From Azolla pinnata (taxonomy: Eukaryota; Streptophyta; Polypodiopsida; Salviniales; Salviniaceae): 23,549 nt of DNA. Location: the NCBI GenBank assembly GCA_037176905.1, contig JBBBWG010001127.1, positions 1 to 23,549 of the forward strand. The letters run 5' to 3'. Made by a program: the position numbers and the translations under genes. This document shows positions 10,011-20,700 of the stretch, one piece after another. Each line of letters starts with the position of its first letter. Position 1 is the first letter of the stretch. The notes beneath the pieces were generated by a model. It had not been told where the DNA came from. It was given only the letters and a program-made list of their open reading frames with translations, and made no database searches.

Positions 10011-12877
10011 ATGATGGGCGGCGCCGCTGAATTCAACTGCTCCATCTCCATCTCCATCTCCATCTGCATCCTATTCTTCTTCATCATCTCCCCTTCATCA
10101 TCGTCGTCGACTTCGTCGTCATTGGCAGCATCCGATGCCTCCGCCTCACCTGCTGCCACTCAGGATGCTTCTTCTTACCTTCGATTCTCCGGAGAAGAGT
10201 TCACTCCCTGGGATCCTACGCACCTCAAGCTCCTCAACAATGGCTCCCAACTCCAGCTCCTTCTCGACGAAAGCTCAGGCAAACTCTCGAACCTCTTCAA
10301 CCTCATGCTGTTTGTTACCCTTACAGGGGTTTTCCCCATTCGATCCCGCACTCCCACCTGCTGCTTGCTGCTGCTCCGATGCATCCCTTTTGCCGTGTTG
10401 CATCGCATTTGAAATCTGCTTTTTTTTTTGACTCCGCGAAGCTATGCAGTTCTGTGGAATGTGGTTAGATTTAATGTGTGCATCAAGCACATGGACAAGA
10501 CGGTGTTCGTTCCGTCTGTCTGTCTGTCTGTCTGTTTGCAATGGGATGTTCTTTGGATTGGATATAGAAAGCTTAGCTTCTTCTGCTTCTTCTGATTATG
10601 ATGATGATGGCGTTGATCTGTGATGGGCTCTCAGGAAGCGGGATCTCTTCTAAAGATCGGTACATGTTCGGAAGCTTTGAGATCCAGATGAAAGTGGCTG
10701 CTGGAGACACAGCTGGAACTGTCACGGCCTTCTATGTACGTGTCCATGGCGCTCTCAGATCTCAGATCGAGATGATTCCTTCTGTTGTCACTGCCGATTC
10801 TTCCTCCATTCTGGAAGAAAGGAAGGAAGGAAGGAAGGGAAATGGCATGAAGTGCTAGAAAACGCAGAGAAGCTTCATGTTCCAGCTCTCATGGCTTCTC
10901 TGTCTGCTTGTGCAGCTATCATCTGCGCCGGAGACGCCTGCGGAGACGAGGGACGAGCTGGACTTTGAGTTCCTGGGCAACGTGAGCGGGGAGCCTTACC
11001 TGCTGCAGACCAACATCTTCACCAATGGCACGGGCTACAAGGAGCAGAGGATCTACCTGTGGTTCGACCCGACCGCCGATTTCCACACCTACACCATCTC
11101 CTGGACCAAAGATGCTGTCATGTAAGTAATGCCGCCGTCTTCGCATTCATCGATCACATGTATGTATGGAAATGGAATTTGAATGCATGGAGTGCAGTGG
11201 AATGGAATTGGATGCATTGAATGCAATGGAATGGAATAAAATAGGATGGAATGCATGGAATGGAACAAATGAAATGGAAAGGAATGCAATTCAATGGAAT
11301 GGAATCGATGAAATAGAAATTGGGATCACTGAAATGGAATGGAATCACTAAAATGGAATGGAAATGGAATCAATGAAATGCAATCACTGAAATGGAATAG
11401 AATTGGAATCACTGAAATGGAATGCAATGCAATAGAAATGAAATCAATGAAATTGAAATGAAATCAATGAAATGGAAACGAAATCAATAAAATGGAATGG
11501 AATGAAATCACTGTAGTGGATTGGAATAGAATCACTGAAGTGGACCGGACTGGACTGGAATGGAATGGAATTGCTGAAATGGAATAGAAAGGAATCAATG
11601 AAATAGAATGGAATGCATTGCAAATGGAAATGAATCACTGAAGTGGAATGGAATGGAATAGAATCACTGAAACAGAATGGAATGCAATTCAATGGAAATG
11701 GAATCACTGAGATGGAATGGAATCGAATCACTGAAATGGAATCAATGAAATCGAATGCAATGCATTGCAAATGGAAATGAAACCCATGAAACGGAATCAA
11801 TGGAATAGAATGCAATGCATTGCAAATGGAAATGAAACCAATGAAACGGAATCAATGAAATAGAATGGAATGCATTGCAAATGGAAATGAAACCAATGAA
11901 ATGGAATCAATGAAATCGAATGGAATGCAATTCAATGGAAATGAAACCAATGAAATGGAGATGCATCACTGAAGTGGAATGGAATCACTGAAATGGAATG
12001 GAATAGAACCACTGAAACAGAATTGGAATGCAACTCAATGGAAATGGAATCGCCGAAATGGAACGGAATGGAATCGATGAAATAGAATGGAATGCATTGC
12101 AAATGGGAATGAATCACTGAAGTGGAATGAATGGAATCACTGAAATGGGATGGAATAGAATCACTGAAACGGAATTGAATGCAACTCAATGGAAATGGAA
12201 TCACCAAAACGGAACCAACGAAATAGAACGGAAGGCATTGCAAATGGGAATGAATCACCCGAAGTGGAATGGAATCACTGAAATGGGATGGAATAGAGTC
12301 ACTGAAACAGAATTGGAATGCAAATACAATGGAAATGGAATCACCGGAATGGATGGAATGGAATCAAACGGATAGAGCCACGGATTGACATGGAATCAAT
12401 GTCCCGTGGATGGATCCACGGTTTGTCGGGCCCAGATTCCTGGTCGACGGGATCGCGATCCGGAAGTTCGCCAACGCGGCGAAGTGGGGGCAGCTGTACG
12501 TCGACAAGCACGCGATGGGCGCGTACCTGAGCATCTGGAACGGGGACGACTGGGCCACGCGCGGGGGGCTCGTCAAGATCAACTGGACGGCGGCGCCGTT
12601 CGTGGCGAGCTACCAGCACTTCCGGGCGGACGCGTGCGTCTACGACAGTGTGAACGCGACGATGTGCATGCAAAGCACATTTGCGGCCGGGCCGCAGGCC
12701 CCGCATCTGCTCGCCGTTGAAGAAGCCGAGGATCGGGCACCGCCGCCGAGAACAACGACTCCTCCTGATGTTGTCGATCTCCGATGGATCGATCGCAACA
12801 ACCTCGTCGTGGCCTACGACTATTGCCAGGACCGCGAGCGCTTCCCTCGAGCGCCCATCGAATGCGTCTGTGCCTAG
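10011..12877 (+). CDS. XTH: Xyloglucan endotransglucosylase/hydrolase (GH16), probably group III
   Basis: Four exons: 10011-10278, 10635-10735, 10916-11121 and 12436-12877, giving 338 aa. The protein cuts and rejoins xyloglucan in the cell wall. An N-terminal signal peptide (hydrophobic run around residues 12-27) is followed by the GH16 fold. The active-site motif DELDFEFLG is at 136-144, with nucleophile E137, D139 and acid/base E141, and the N-glycosylation sequon NVS at 145-147. Downstream are [28 protein letters not shown] and [15 protein letters not shown], all family hallmarks. The XET C-terminal domain has paired Cys and ends [10 protein letters not shown]...ECVCA. Length and the DELDFEFLG form fit group III (XTH27/28/30-like); expressed activity is untested. 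Intron 1 is GC-AG (CAG/GCAAAC); intron 2 (180 bp) and intron 3 (1,314 bp) are GT-AG. Exons 3 and 4 are much more GC-rich than exon 2. No break is seen. Confidence 0.93.
10511..10535. repeat. TCTG tetranucleotide run in XTH intron 1
   Basis: About five TCTG units lie within the GC-AG intron. Confidence 0.85.
10817..10840. repeat. GGAA-type run in XTH intron 2
   Basis: A short GAAGGAAGG run lies within the intron 10736-10915. Confidence 0.85.
11165..12372. repeat. GGAAT-type satellite filling XTH intron 3
   Basis: About 1.2 kb is built from GGAATGGAAT, AATCACTGAAATGGAAT and AATCAATGAAAT blocks. Higher-order structure is visible. A 55-bp unit starting TGCATTGCAAATGG repeats at 11761, 11816 and 11871. 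A larger unit of about 140-148 bp repeats near 11965, 12113 and 12253. Donor (GTAAGT at 11122) and acceptor (CAG ending 12435) lie outside it. Long minus-strand open frames rich in Phe, His, Ser and Ile here are only translations of the repeat. Confidence 0.95.
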
Positions 12878-14192
12878 CGCCTGTGACCGACCCCCCCCCC
12901 ATCTGCGCTTGCGTCTGTTCTTGCAACAACAACATCGGACTCCGGCTCCGCTTCACCCCGACTCTATTCGTTCATTCTTTCCGCTTCCCGCCTCGCTTCT
13001 GGCTTCTTCTGACCGATGTCTGTTCTTCTTCTCACCACTGTATGTTTTTTCTTCTTCTGACCCATGGTTGTGGGCAAACATTTTTGTGCCTCATCTCATC
13101 TCGGAGTATACTTGGGGGAGGAAGCAAGGTTAAGATCTTAGGGAGGTTTTTGGAGGTGGCGCATTGTTGTAATCGAGTTTCTGGTCCATCTTCTCCCGAT
13201 TGGGAGCTCGATCGGCCTATTGTATTATCAGTCATTAACTAAATTTGGGGGTGTATCATCCTTCTTTCGTCTAGCAAGTTGTGTTGGCATTGTGCCCAAG
13301 GCAGTTGTTTTCTATATATATATATATGTATTGCTCCTACCGAAGCATTCGATGGATGCAGTCAGGTGTCGGACGCTAGAAGATGGTTCTCAGATCATGG
13401 GGAAGTGCGCGAAACTACGTTGAAAACACATGTTTTTTTTTTGTATGACGATGATGACGGTGATGATGACGGTGATGATGATGAGAAATCGAGAGTCACG
13501 GGCGAATCGACAGCGTCGTAAAAACTTGGAAAACGTGGCGCTTCGAAACTGCACACTCGTTGTATAGGATAAATGCAATCGCTGGGCAATCAGAGAGAGC
13601 CCGCATCAGATCACAGGTGCTCGATTTCCATGTCGTTGCTCATAATTGTCATTGTCCGTGGTCGGAGAGATTCAATCTTAGGTTTTAAGATACTTACGCC
13701 TTTCAAAACGATGGTTTTCTGCCATGTTTACACCGCGGTTAAGAATCTAAAATCGCCTTGCAAATTACGGTTTCGGAAGGCAGAAAAGAAAAAACAAGAG
13801 AAAAATACGGCTGAAAGGGTGTGAGAACGTACCCCTAAGTCCTCGTATTTATTTTTATGCGTGTCTCGAAGCTGCCCTTCTTTTTTTAACTTTCCAACAA
13901 ACTTTCCCCACAGAACTTTTGATTGTATCTGCGCATTGTTTCGCTCGATCGGATCAATTGCATTATCCTGTTCCTAAACACTAGTGAATGGACTTGATTC
14001 CAGAAATTGATTCCAGAAATTGGGACCCCCTGATTTTATGAAGCAAGGGCATGTGCTGCAATTTGGGAAGAGGCCAAGAAGAGGGGTATGCTCTGCAATT
14101 TGGGAAACACCCGTCTGAAGAAGAAGAAGAAGAAGGAAGAAGAAGAGGAAGAAGGAAGAAGGAAGAAGGAAGGAAGAAGAAGGGAAAGACTA
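12878..14192. other. Intergenic: XTH 3' flank and leader of the DHH gene
   Basis: No gene is supported. The first few hundred bases are probably XTH 3' untranslated sequence. There is a GATGACGGT-type repeat at 13446-13487, a small duplication of GATTCCAGAAATT near 13996-14022, and a near-duplicate of a CTGCAATTTGGGAA segment at about 14057 and 14092. The stretch ends in a 70-bp GAA/GGAAGAA purine tract directly before the DHH start. Confidence 0.65.
14117..14189 (+). repeat. GAA-rich purine tract in the leader of the DHH gene
   Basis: An almost pure purine run of GAA, GGAA and GAGGAA units ends just before the start codon. An in-frame ATG at 14088 would add a Lys/Glu/Arg-only extension through this tract, which I judge non-coding. 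Confidence 0.8.
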
Positions 14193-17162
14193 ATGTCGAC
14201 AGATATGGGTTGCAGAAGTGCTGTCCTCTACCACTTCCCATGCCCAGATGGCGCTTTTGCTGCTTTAGCTGCTCACCTCTACCACTCCAAGCTATCCATT
14301 GAAGCCGTGTTTTTTCCCAACACTGTTTATAATCCCGTCAAGTAAGTCATGCGGTTTGCTCTGTTCCTTCCCTTCCTGCTTCTTTGTTTTTCTCGTCTCT
14401 GCAGGCTTCTCGTTCTCTGCGTGGATTTCTTTTGGGCTGTGCTTTCACAATCAAATTTGCATTTTCCTTTTTCTCTTCAAGCGCAAATTAGCTCCGTTTT
14501 TTGTTATGTGCTTCTCTTCTTTCCATGTTAAGGTATTTATGAGGTTGATAGGAATTTGGGTATAAGATTATGCGTGTGTCGACTCTTTTTGCGCTGTGTT
14601 TTCACAGTCAGATTTGCATTTCCGTTTTTCTCTTGAAATGCAAATCAGCTTCTTTTTTTCTTATGTACTTTCCTTCTTTTCATGTTAAGGTATGTATGAG
14701 GCCGATAGGAATTTGGGTATGCATGTGGGGATTCCTTTTGGGCTTTATTTTCACTATCAAATTTGCATTTTCTTTTTTCTTTTAAAACGCAAATTTGCTT
14801 CATTTTTTCTTATGTATTTCACTTCTTTTCATGCTAAGGTTTTTATGAGGCCGATCTTGTCTTAGCATTGTATGCCCTTATAGGAGGGTTTTGCTGTCTT
14901 CTGGCTATGAGCTCTCAGTGATATTCTGTCGAAATAGAGATTCTATTTGAATGCTAGTTCGTCTACTCAATTTTAAGGAAATGCTTATATAGTCCAATCC
15001 ATAGGGAGATTGTGTAAATTTTAATAGGAAAGTCTAGGTCATTTTGGCCTCTCGAAAGACATCGTTATTTCTTTCTTTCATTCTTTCTTAACGTGAATTT
15101 TTCGTTTTCTCTTTCCTAATGTGCAATACAGTTTTCATCTTGATTCATTGGCTTGCTCTGGCTCTTAAGACATTCTGATTTTTTTTCTGCTCTCAGGGTG
15201 TCAGATTTGGATGTGGCAGCTTTCGATATATTTTATCTACTTGATTTTATTGGACCCAAAGGTTTTGTTAAAGATCTCTGCAGGAAGGCAAAAGAGTATG
15301 TGCCTATGTTCCATATATCTGGGTTGAATTACATTCTTCAAAGAATGCATTACAGTTTCATTCTTATATAAAACGTAAAAAAAGAAACCGTTTCCGGATA
15401 AATGCAGTGGGCTACACTTGTCTTTGCTTGCCTTGAATGAAGTAAGGGGAAACAAGCTGTGAGTCTCTATTTAACATACAGTTTGAATTCCATAAACAGA
15501 AGAACGCTATCTTTAATTTCTTAGATTTATCATAACATGAGGGCAAGTAGTTCTTGTGTAATGATTTATCTGAAGAAGCATGAGATTGTTTTCTTGTTGG
15601 TTATGCTAGATATGCAGCGCTTCAAAATGTCCGTTTGATGTACTGCTGAATGTTTAATGTTATGTTATATTAGAAGTTCTTTATTTCAGGGTCCATGCTG
15701 ATGGAAGACATTCTTTTGTTGGCATTGCAGAGTTATCATTCTAGATCATCACAAAACAGCATGCGAGCTTTTATCATCGGAATACTCCAATCTGGAAAAT
15801 TTAAGCACAAATATAGACATGAACAAGTGCGGTGCAACTATTGCCTATGATTACTTTGAAAACAAGCTAAATTCTAATCCTGGTTTGAAAAGCAATCCAG
15901 AGGAAAGAATGTTGCTAGTGCCACAGGGGGATGCAGAACGAATCAGCTGCCTTTTTGCATATATTGAAGATGCTGACTTATGGAAATGGAAGCTTCCAAA
16001 TAGTAAAGCCTTCAACAGTGGTCTTGGTTTTGCAAACATTGACTATAATGCGAACTCAAATGCACAGCTCTTCGATCAGGTGACCTAGTTCTGGTGTAGG
16101 GGAAATGATTTCTTCTATTCACAGATTCTATGAATGAGCACTCACTTTTCTAATTCAACCACCAAAACTAGAATTAGATTCTCTCACTAGAAAGGAAAGA
16201 AAATTAACCATCATAAGTTGCAGAATTTTGACACGCTTAACGTGACCTCCGTTTGCTTTTAAAAATACCAGCTCCTTGTTTCTACATCAAAATGAAGTAT
16301 GTCACCATATGCTGCTAAGTGTCCCTCTTCCAAAAACTGATTGCTATCCCAAAAATTAGGGTAAGACAAATTATGCTCACCGAGTAAACTAACTATATGA
16401 AACCTGCCAAAGCAGCACTTATTCTGTTAAGAGATTGGCTTTCTTATTTGTTTCCTTTTGTGCTTATTTAGCTGCAATCACTTCATCCTTCAGAAGTTAT
16501 AAAGTGTGGAGAACAACAATTACTTGGAAATCAGTCCAAAATTGATGCAGCTATTAACAACTCTTTTCTAGTCAACCTGGGGGAAGGAAAGTTTGGACAA
16601 TGCTTGGTAAAAGTCTTTTATATATATGTGCCTTGATACGTTTATAGCTCTTGCTGGTTACTCCAATCTCTCGAGATATCAAATGCTTCTTTGTCTGCAA
16701 TCTCAAGGAGTTGCTTCTGTGTAAAATGAGTAGGCTGTGCAAGATGATAGCATTGCCAAATTACGGAGCGAGGCTGGAAACCAACTTGCAGCAAAAAGTC
16801 GTGCCTTTGGGCTAAGGTTTGTTGTCAAGTTTTTTTAATTGTTTCCATGACGATGATAGTCTCATTCATGGGCGTGGATGCAGGGCCATAGGAGCTGTAG
16901 TGTACAGAGTAGAGGAATTAGATCCATCCATATTGAAAGTGAGTCTTAGAAGCCTTGAAGGCGAAGATACAACAGAAATATCTGAGGTTGGATTGTGTTA
17001 TCTTGGTGTCATTGAGGCAAACAAGAATATACATTTGAAGCATGCCCTGATCATCTTTTGTCAAAACTAATTTCATTTCAGGCATATGGGGGTGGTGGGC
17101 ATTGCCAAGCAAGCTCATTTCAAATCTGTGCTCGAGACTTTGATAAATGGAGAGGGCAATAA
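14193..17162 (+). CDS. DHH/DHHA1 phosphoesterase-family protein
   Basis: Seven exons: 14193-14341, 15197-15295, 15731-16079, 16472-16606, 16734-16816, 16884-16986 and 17082-17162. All introns are GT-AG and join in frame to give 332 aa. DHH-family metal-binding motifs are in order: HFPCPDG (14-20), the segment FYLLDF with D66, DHH at 88-90 (ILDHHKTA), and a later acidic segment YIEDADLW. The C-terminal DHHA1 domain has its Gly-rich motif AYGGGGH at 307-313, followed by CQASSF. DHH/DHHA1 proteins include RecJ-like nucleases, nanoRNases, cyclic-dinucleotide phosphodiesterases and pyrophosphatases; substrate here cannot be told from sequence. The first motif is PCPDG where many relatives have DxDGD, a possible divergence in metal binding. 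No clear targeting peptide is seen, so cytosol or nucleus is possible. It is complete, with no break. Confidence 0.87.
14421..14858 (+). repeat. About 150-bp repeat, three copies, in intron 1 of the DHH gene
   Basis: Three degenerate direct copies share the order TCACnnTCAnATTTGCATTT, a T-rich run, TTATGTnnTTn, CATGnTAAGG and TATGAGGnnGAT. The anchor TCAC element starts at 14445, 14602 and 14751, giving spacings of 157 and 149 bp. They lie inside intron 14342-15196 and create three spurious short open frames. Confidence 0.85.
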
Positions 17163-17749
17163 GTAAATTTGACAAACAAATCATGATGCAGATTATGTAA
17201 CATGATCGGTGTTGTATTAAACCTCCCAACTGCCGATGTTTGCATGAGCTGATTGACTGCTCAGCTCATGTAGTGCTTCTGGTCATTTCATAACCACCCC
17301 TGATCTACCATTAATGTTCATTCAATGATACAAAGATGTTCAGCTTTGTGCATGAACAAGAGCTACAGTATATCAATCCTCTTGATCTTCCAAATCGTAA
17401 ATGAAATGGCTTCTTTTTATTGACTCTGCTTTTATCTCACCTTCCGTGTTGTGCAAGCATGGAAAGCCCATACAATTTTGGTCAGTATCCTTCAGGAATA
17501 GACCAGTCATCATAATGACTGAGTAGGCTCCTGTATATATAAGACTATATATATACTTTATCCATTATGTAGTTTATTGTTATTCCTCAGATCCGCTATA
17601 TATATAAATACTATCATGATGTATCTCAGGCTCAATAATAATCTTCTAAAAATACAGTAATCTATACACTGGATGGCTACTTGATACACCTCATCATATG
17701 TGACCTTGTGCAAAGCAAGCTCAACAATAAAGATTTTGTGGGACCTTTT
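17163..17749. other. Shared 3' flank of the convergent DHH and FLP-like genes
   Basis: The two stop codons are 587 bp apart. The stretch is AT-rich with several TATATA runs (about 17534-17557 and 17597-17606). AATAAA on the minus strand at 17578-17573 is a candidate polyadenylation signal for the MYB gene, with another at 17421-17416. AATAAA on the plus strand at 17726-17731 might serve the DHH gene. Long forms of the two 3' ends could overlap. Confidence 0.5.
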
Positions 17750-20700
17750 TCAATCAAAGGCGCTCAATAAAAACAGCTTCTCCTGTCAGAGAAAACAAAA
17801 TATTTTAATCTGTGGATAACAAATTTATCATGTTCTTTAATATGCTTCTTGTTTGGGTAGCATGAACTTACACTATCGGAGAATTGTGGGCTTGGTATAT
17901 CATCCATCACACATCCTGAATACCATGTAAAATCTAATGAGGTGGAAACATTGCAGAAGACGGAAGTGTTCATCGATGCCAGGGATCCGTTACCCTCTTC
18001 ACAATCAAGTCCTAGCAATAGTATGATCGACATATGCACATTTAGATGAAGAAAACTGTGGAAAGAATAGTAGAAGCCCAAGAGTACAAAACCTTGATTG
18101 TCAGTATTGGAGTAGATCCCTTCAATTATCTCATTGCCAGCTGTGATGGCTTCATTTAAGTGCACGGATGAGAAACATTCATTCTGTGCTGATGTAGAAT
18201 CATCACCTTGAAGACTACCTATATTACTTGGTGGACTGCATTCCAATCCTCCAGGTTCACTTCTGATCCTCCATGATCTTTCACGAAGAAGAATTGGTGT
18301 GCTTATTCCAACATCATGGTGGTCATGGTGTTGATCCTTATCAATTGGGAATACAGATAAGATTTGACTGAAACAAAGAAAGGATACAGTGCAGTTTAGA
18401 ATCATATATCGTTATCAAATGTAGAAACATAAGTGTTGAATTGCTATCTTCAGTAAATCTCACCTTCCATATAAGCTATAATATGGATCTTTTTCTTCAA
18501 ACGATGTCTTGCTTACTTCTCCATGTTTTTGATGCTCAGATTCATAGTTACTTGTTTGCAGATTCTTAGTGATCTCCTTTGTAGCCCAATCAAATTGCTG
18601 CAAACGATATAAGACTATCAAGACACTGGCAAATATCTGTATTAAAGTCAATAGGCAAAACATACATAGAACAAACAAAACCATTAAACTTCACCGATAA
18701 ATGTCACAAATAAATTATGAAACTCAGTTTAAATGTAGTTTAGCAACAATGTAACAAGGGAACAGAATCTACCTTCCAAGCACCATCACTGCTAACTAAC
18801 TTCATAGTGACGTCAGGGTCATCAACAGAATCTACAAGGGACACATTCTGAGAAAGAGCAGGGGGGAGCCTTGGTGGTGTTATTACTTCTTGAAAGAAGT
18901 CTGCAGGATCACAATTACCTACGAGTTATATCATGGACTCGTACTCCATACAAATTAGATATCAGACAAGTGCACATTACTTTGTAGCAATCCACAGAAA
19001 CTTTGCACACAGATTAGAAACATATTATGTGTACACAAATTAGAACCATATTTCATACAAACTGGAAATATGTCACCTTCATTCATAACAGGCTTTTTGA
19101 CTACATTTGCATCTCTTTGGACTGTTTTGAAATGTTGAGGGGGCTTCAAATCATAATGTGCAAGAGATTTGAGGGGCCTTCTGGTATGTACTGGGTGAGC
19201 ACGTTCTGCCATACTTTGTTCAGTTTTCCACATTTGTATTGTCTTCCTGTTCTGAAGATGACCCTGCTTCTGTTGACCTGTCAGCTCATTACGGCAATCA
19301 TCCAACCTGGAACACATGAACAGTCCAACAACCCTTTTCTCAGTAAGTACATGACACCTCAAACAAAGTGAGAAAAGTCAGGTGGCTGAGGCATTTCAAA
19401 GCATGCATTTCTACCATCACTTCAAAGACACTCTAAACATTGTATTATGAACTTCTCGTTATTAGGTAGCATACACATGCCTGCTTCTCTTTATGATGTT
19501 GCTGATTGGCTCCAGAACTCTTCTACAAGATGCAGTTTTCCCTCCCTCTGCATTGCTTTGGTTTGATAGAACTTCTAATTTCTTTGCTTCTTTCTTGCCC
19601 AATGCAGAGAATCGGTTCTTAACTGCATTGTCAGTCCTACAGAGACATAAATTTGAACTTTTTGTTATTCTATTTATGCTACTGGCCAAAAAATGCATAA
19701 CATAGCAAGCAACCGACTCATTATGTCAAGGCTAAAGGAATTATAAATCCAACCCTCACAAACGGATGATAGTCTGGGTTTTTTTCTTTATTTTTCCAAA
19801 CACCACTAATTCTTGCAGCTATCAAAAATCTGATGGAGTGGAAAGTATTAAAAGGACGCTTTCCACAATAAGTGTCCATCATAACATGCAAAAACTGGCA
19901 AATCACTAAAATATACTTATCTCTAATTTCTTGGAAAAACAAAGATCCTTATGTATTTCGTATAGATTCTATAAAATGCTGATGGAATACATTCTTTATT
20001 TTCATGCAATACAGGTGTTCTTGTAAACATCTAACAACTGAGGGAGGAAAGAGGTGATTATGCATAATTTTGCATTCGTAATAGAGACTACCTGCCAGGT
20101 ACAACTTTGGCTATTTCTGTCCATCTATTTCCAAATTTCCGTTGTGCCTGTCATTTATTAGACCATTTGTATTCATCAGAACTCAAAAGGAAATGTTAAT
20201 TTGAAATAGTGTTATGAAATCGCACTCACATGAAACCTCTAGTAATAATGTTTCTACCAGATTAAATTTGAAAAAGCAATTATGAATCCCTAAGAAACCA
20301 TACAAATTTATAGAGATAGATGGTATACCTGCTTAAGCTTACATTAAAATTCTTATGTATGTACAAACCTCTAATAATAGCTGGTCTTCCTCTGGTGACC
20401 AGCCTCCCTTCTTGAAATCTACACTTAGGTAGGTGTTCCATCTAGTTCAGGGAGAAATGAGAAGAACCATATTAGGATTACAATGATGAATAACATATAC
20501 AGACAAAGAATTGAGAAATAAAAACAGGGAATACTATTTATATGGTTATGATCCATCACTTGTCTTTTTCTCACCTGCGTCGACACTGACGACTTGTTTT
20601 ATCATGGAATTGAGCGGCAATAATTGACCATCTGCACATACATATCTCTTAAGGTACAAAATAAAAGGATAAAGACCGAGAAGCAGACCCTCAGTTTAAT

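Noticed and set aside
9629..10159. Minus-strand 176-codon open frame rich in Glu/Met and Ser/Leu
   Set aside because: It reads through the GA tract, the 30-bp minisatellite and XTH exon 1 in reverse; low complexity and no family similarity.
10279..10412. Extension of XTH exon 1 to the stop at 10412
   Set aside because: It would insert non-family residues after the conserved LDESSG and cannot join exon 2 in frame.
11154..12258. Minus-strand open frames rich in Phe, His, Ile and Ser
   Set aside because: These are translations of the GGAAT satellite inside the XTH intron.
11165..12372. Human-type satellite contamination
   Set aside because: The repeat is bounded by in-frame XTH exons and proper splice sites, and has its own higher-order units, so it belongs to this locus.
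14088..14192. Upstream in-frame ATG for the DHH gene
   Set aside because: The 35-residue extension is mostly Lys, Glu and Arg from a GAA tract; the ATG at 14193 starts directly before conserved sequence.
14299..14785. Plus-strand open frames of 60-88 codons
   Set aside because: They lie in DHH intron 1 and translate its three-copy repeat.
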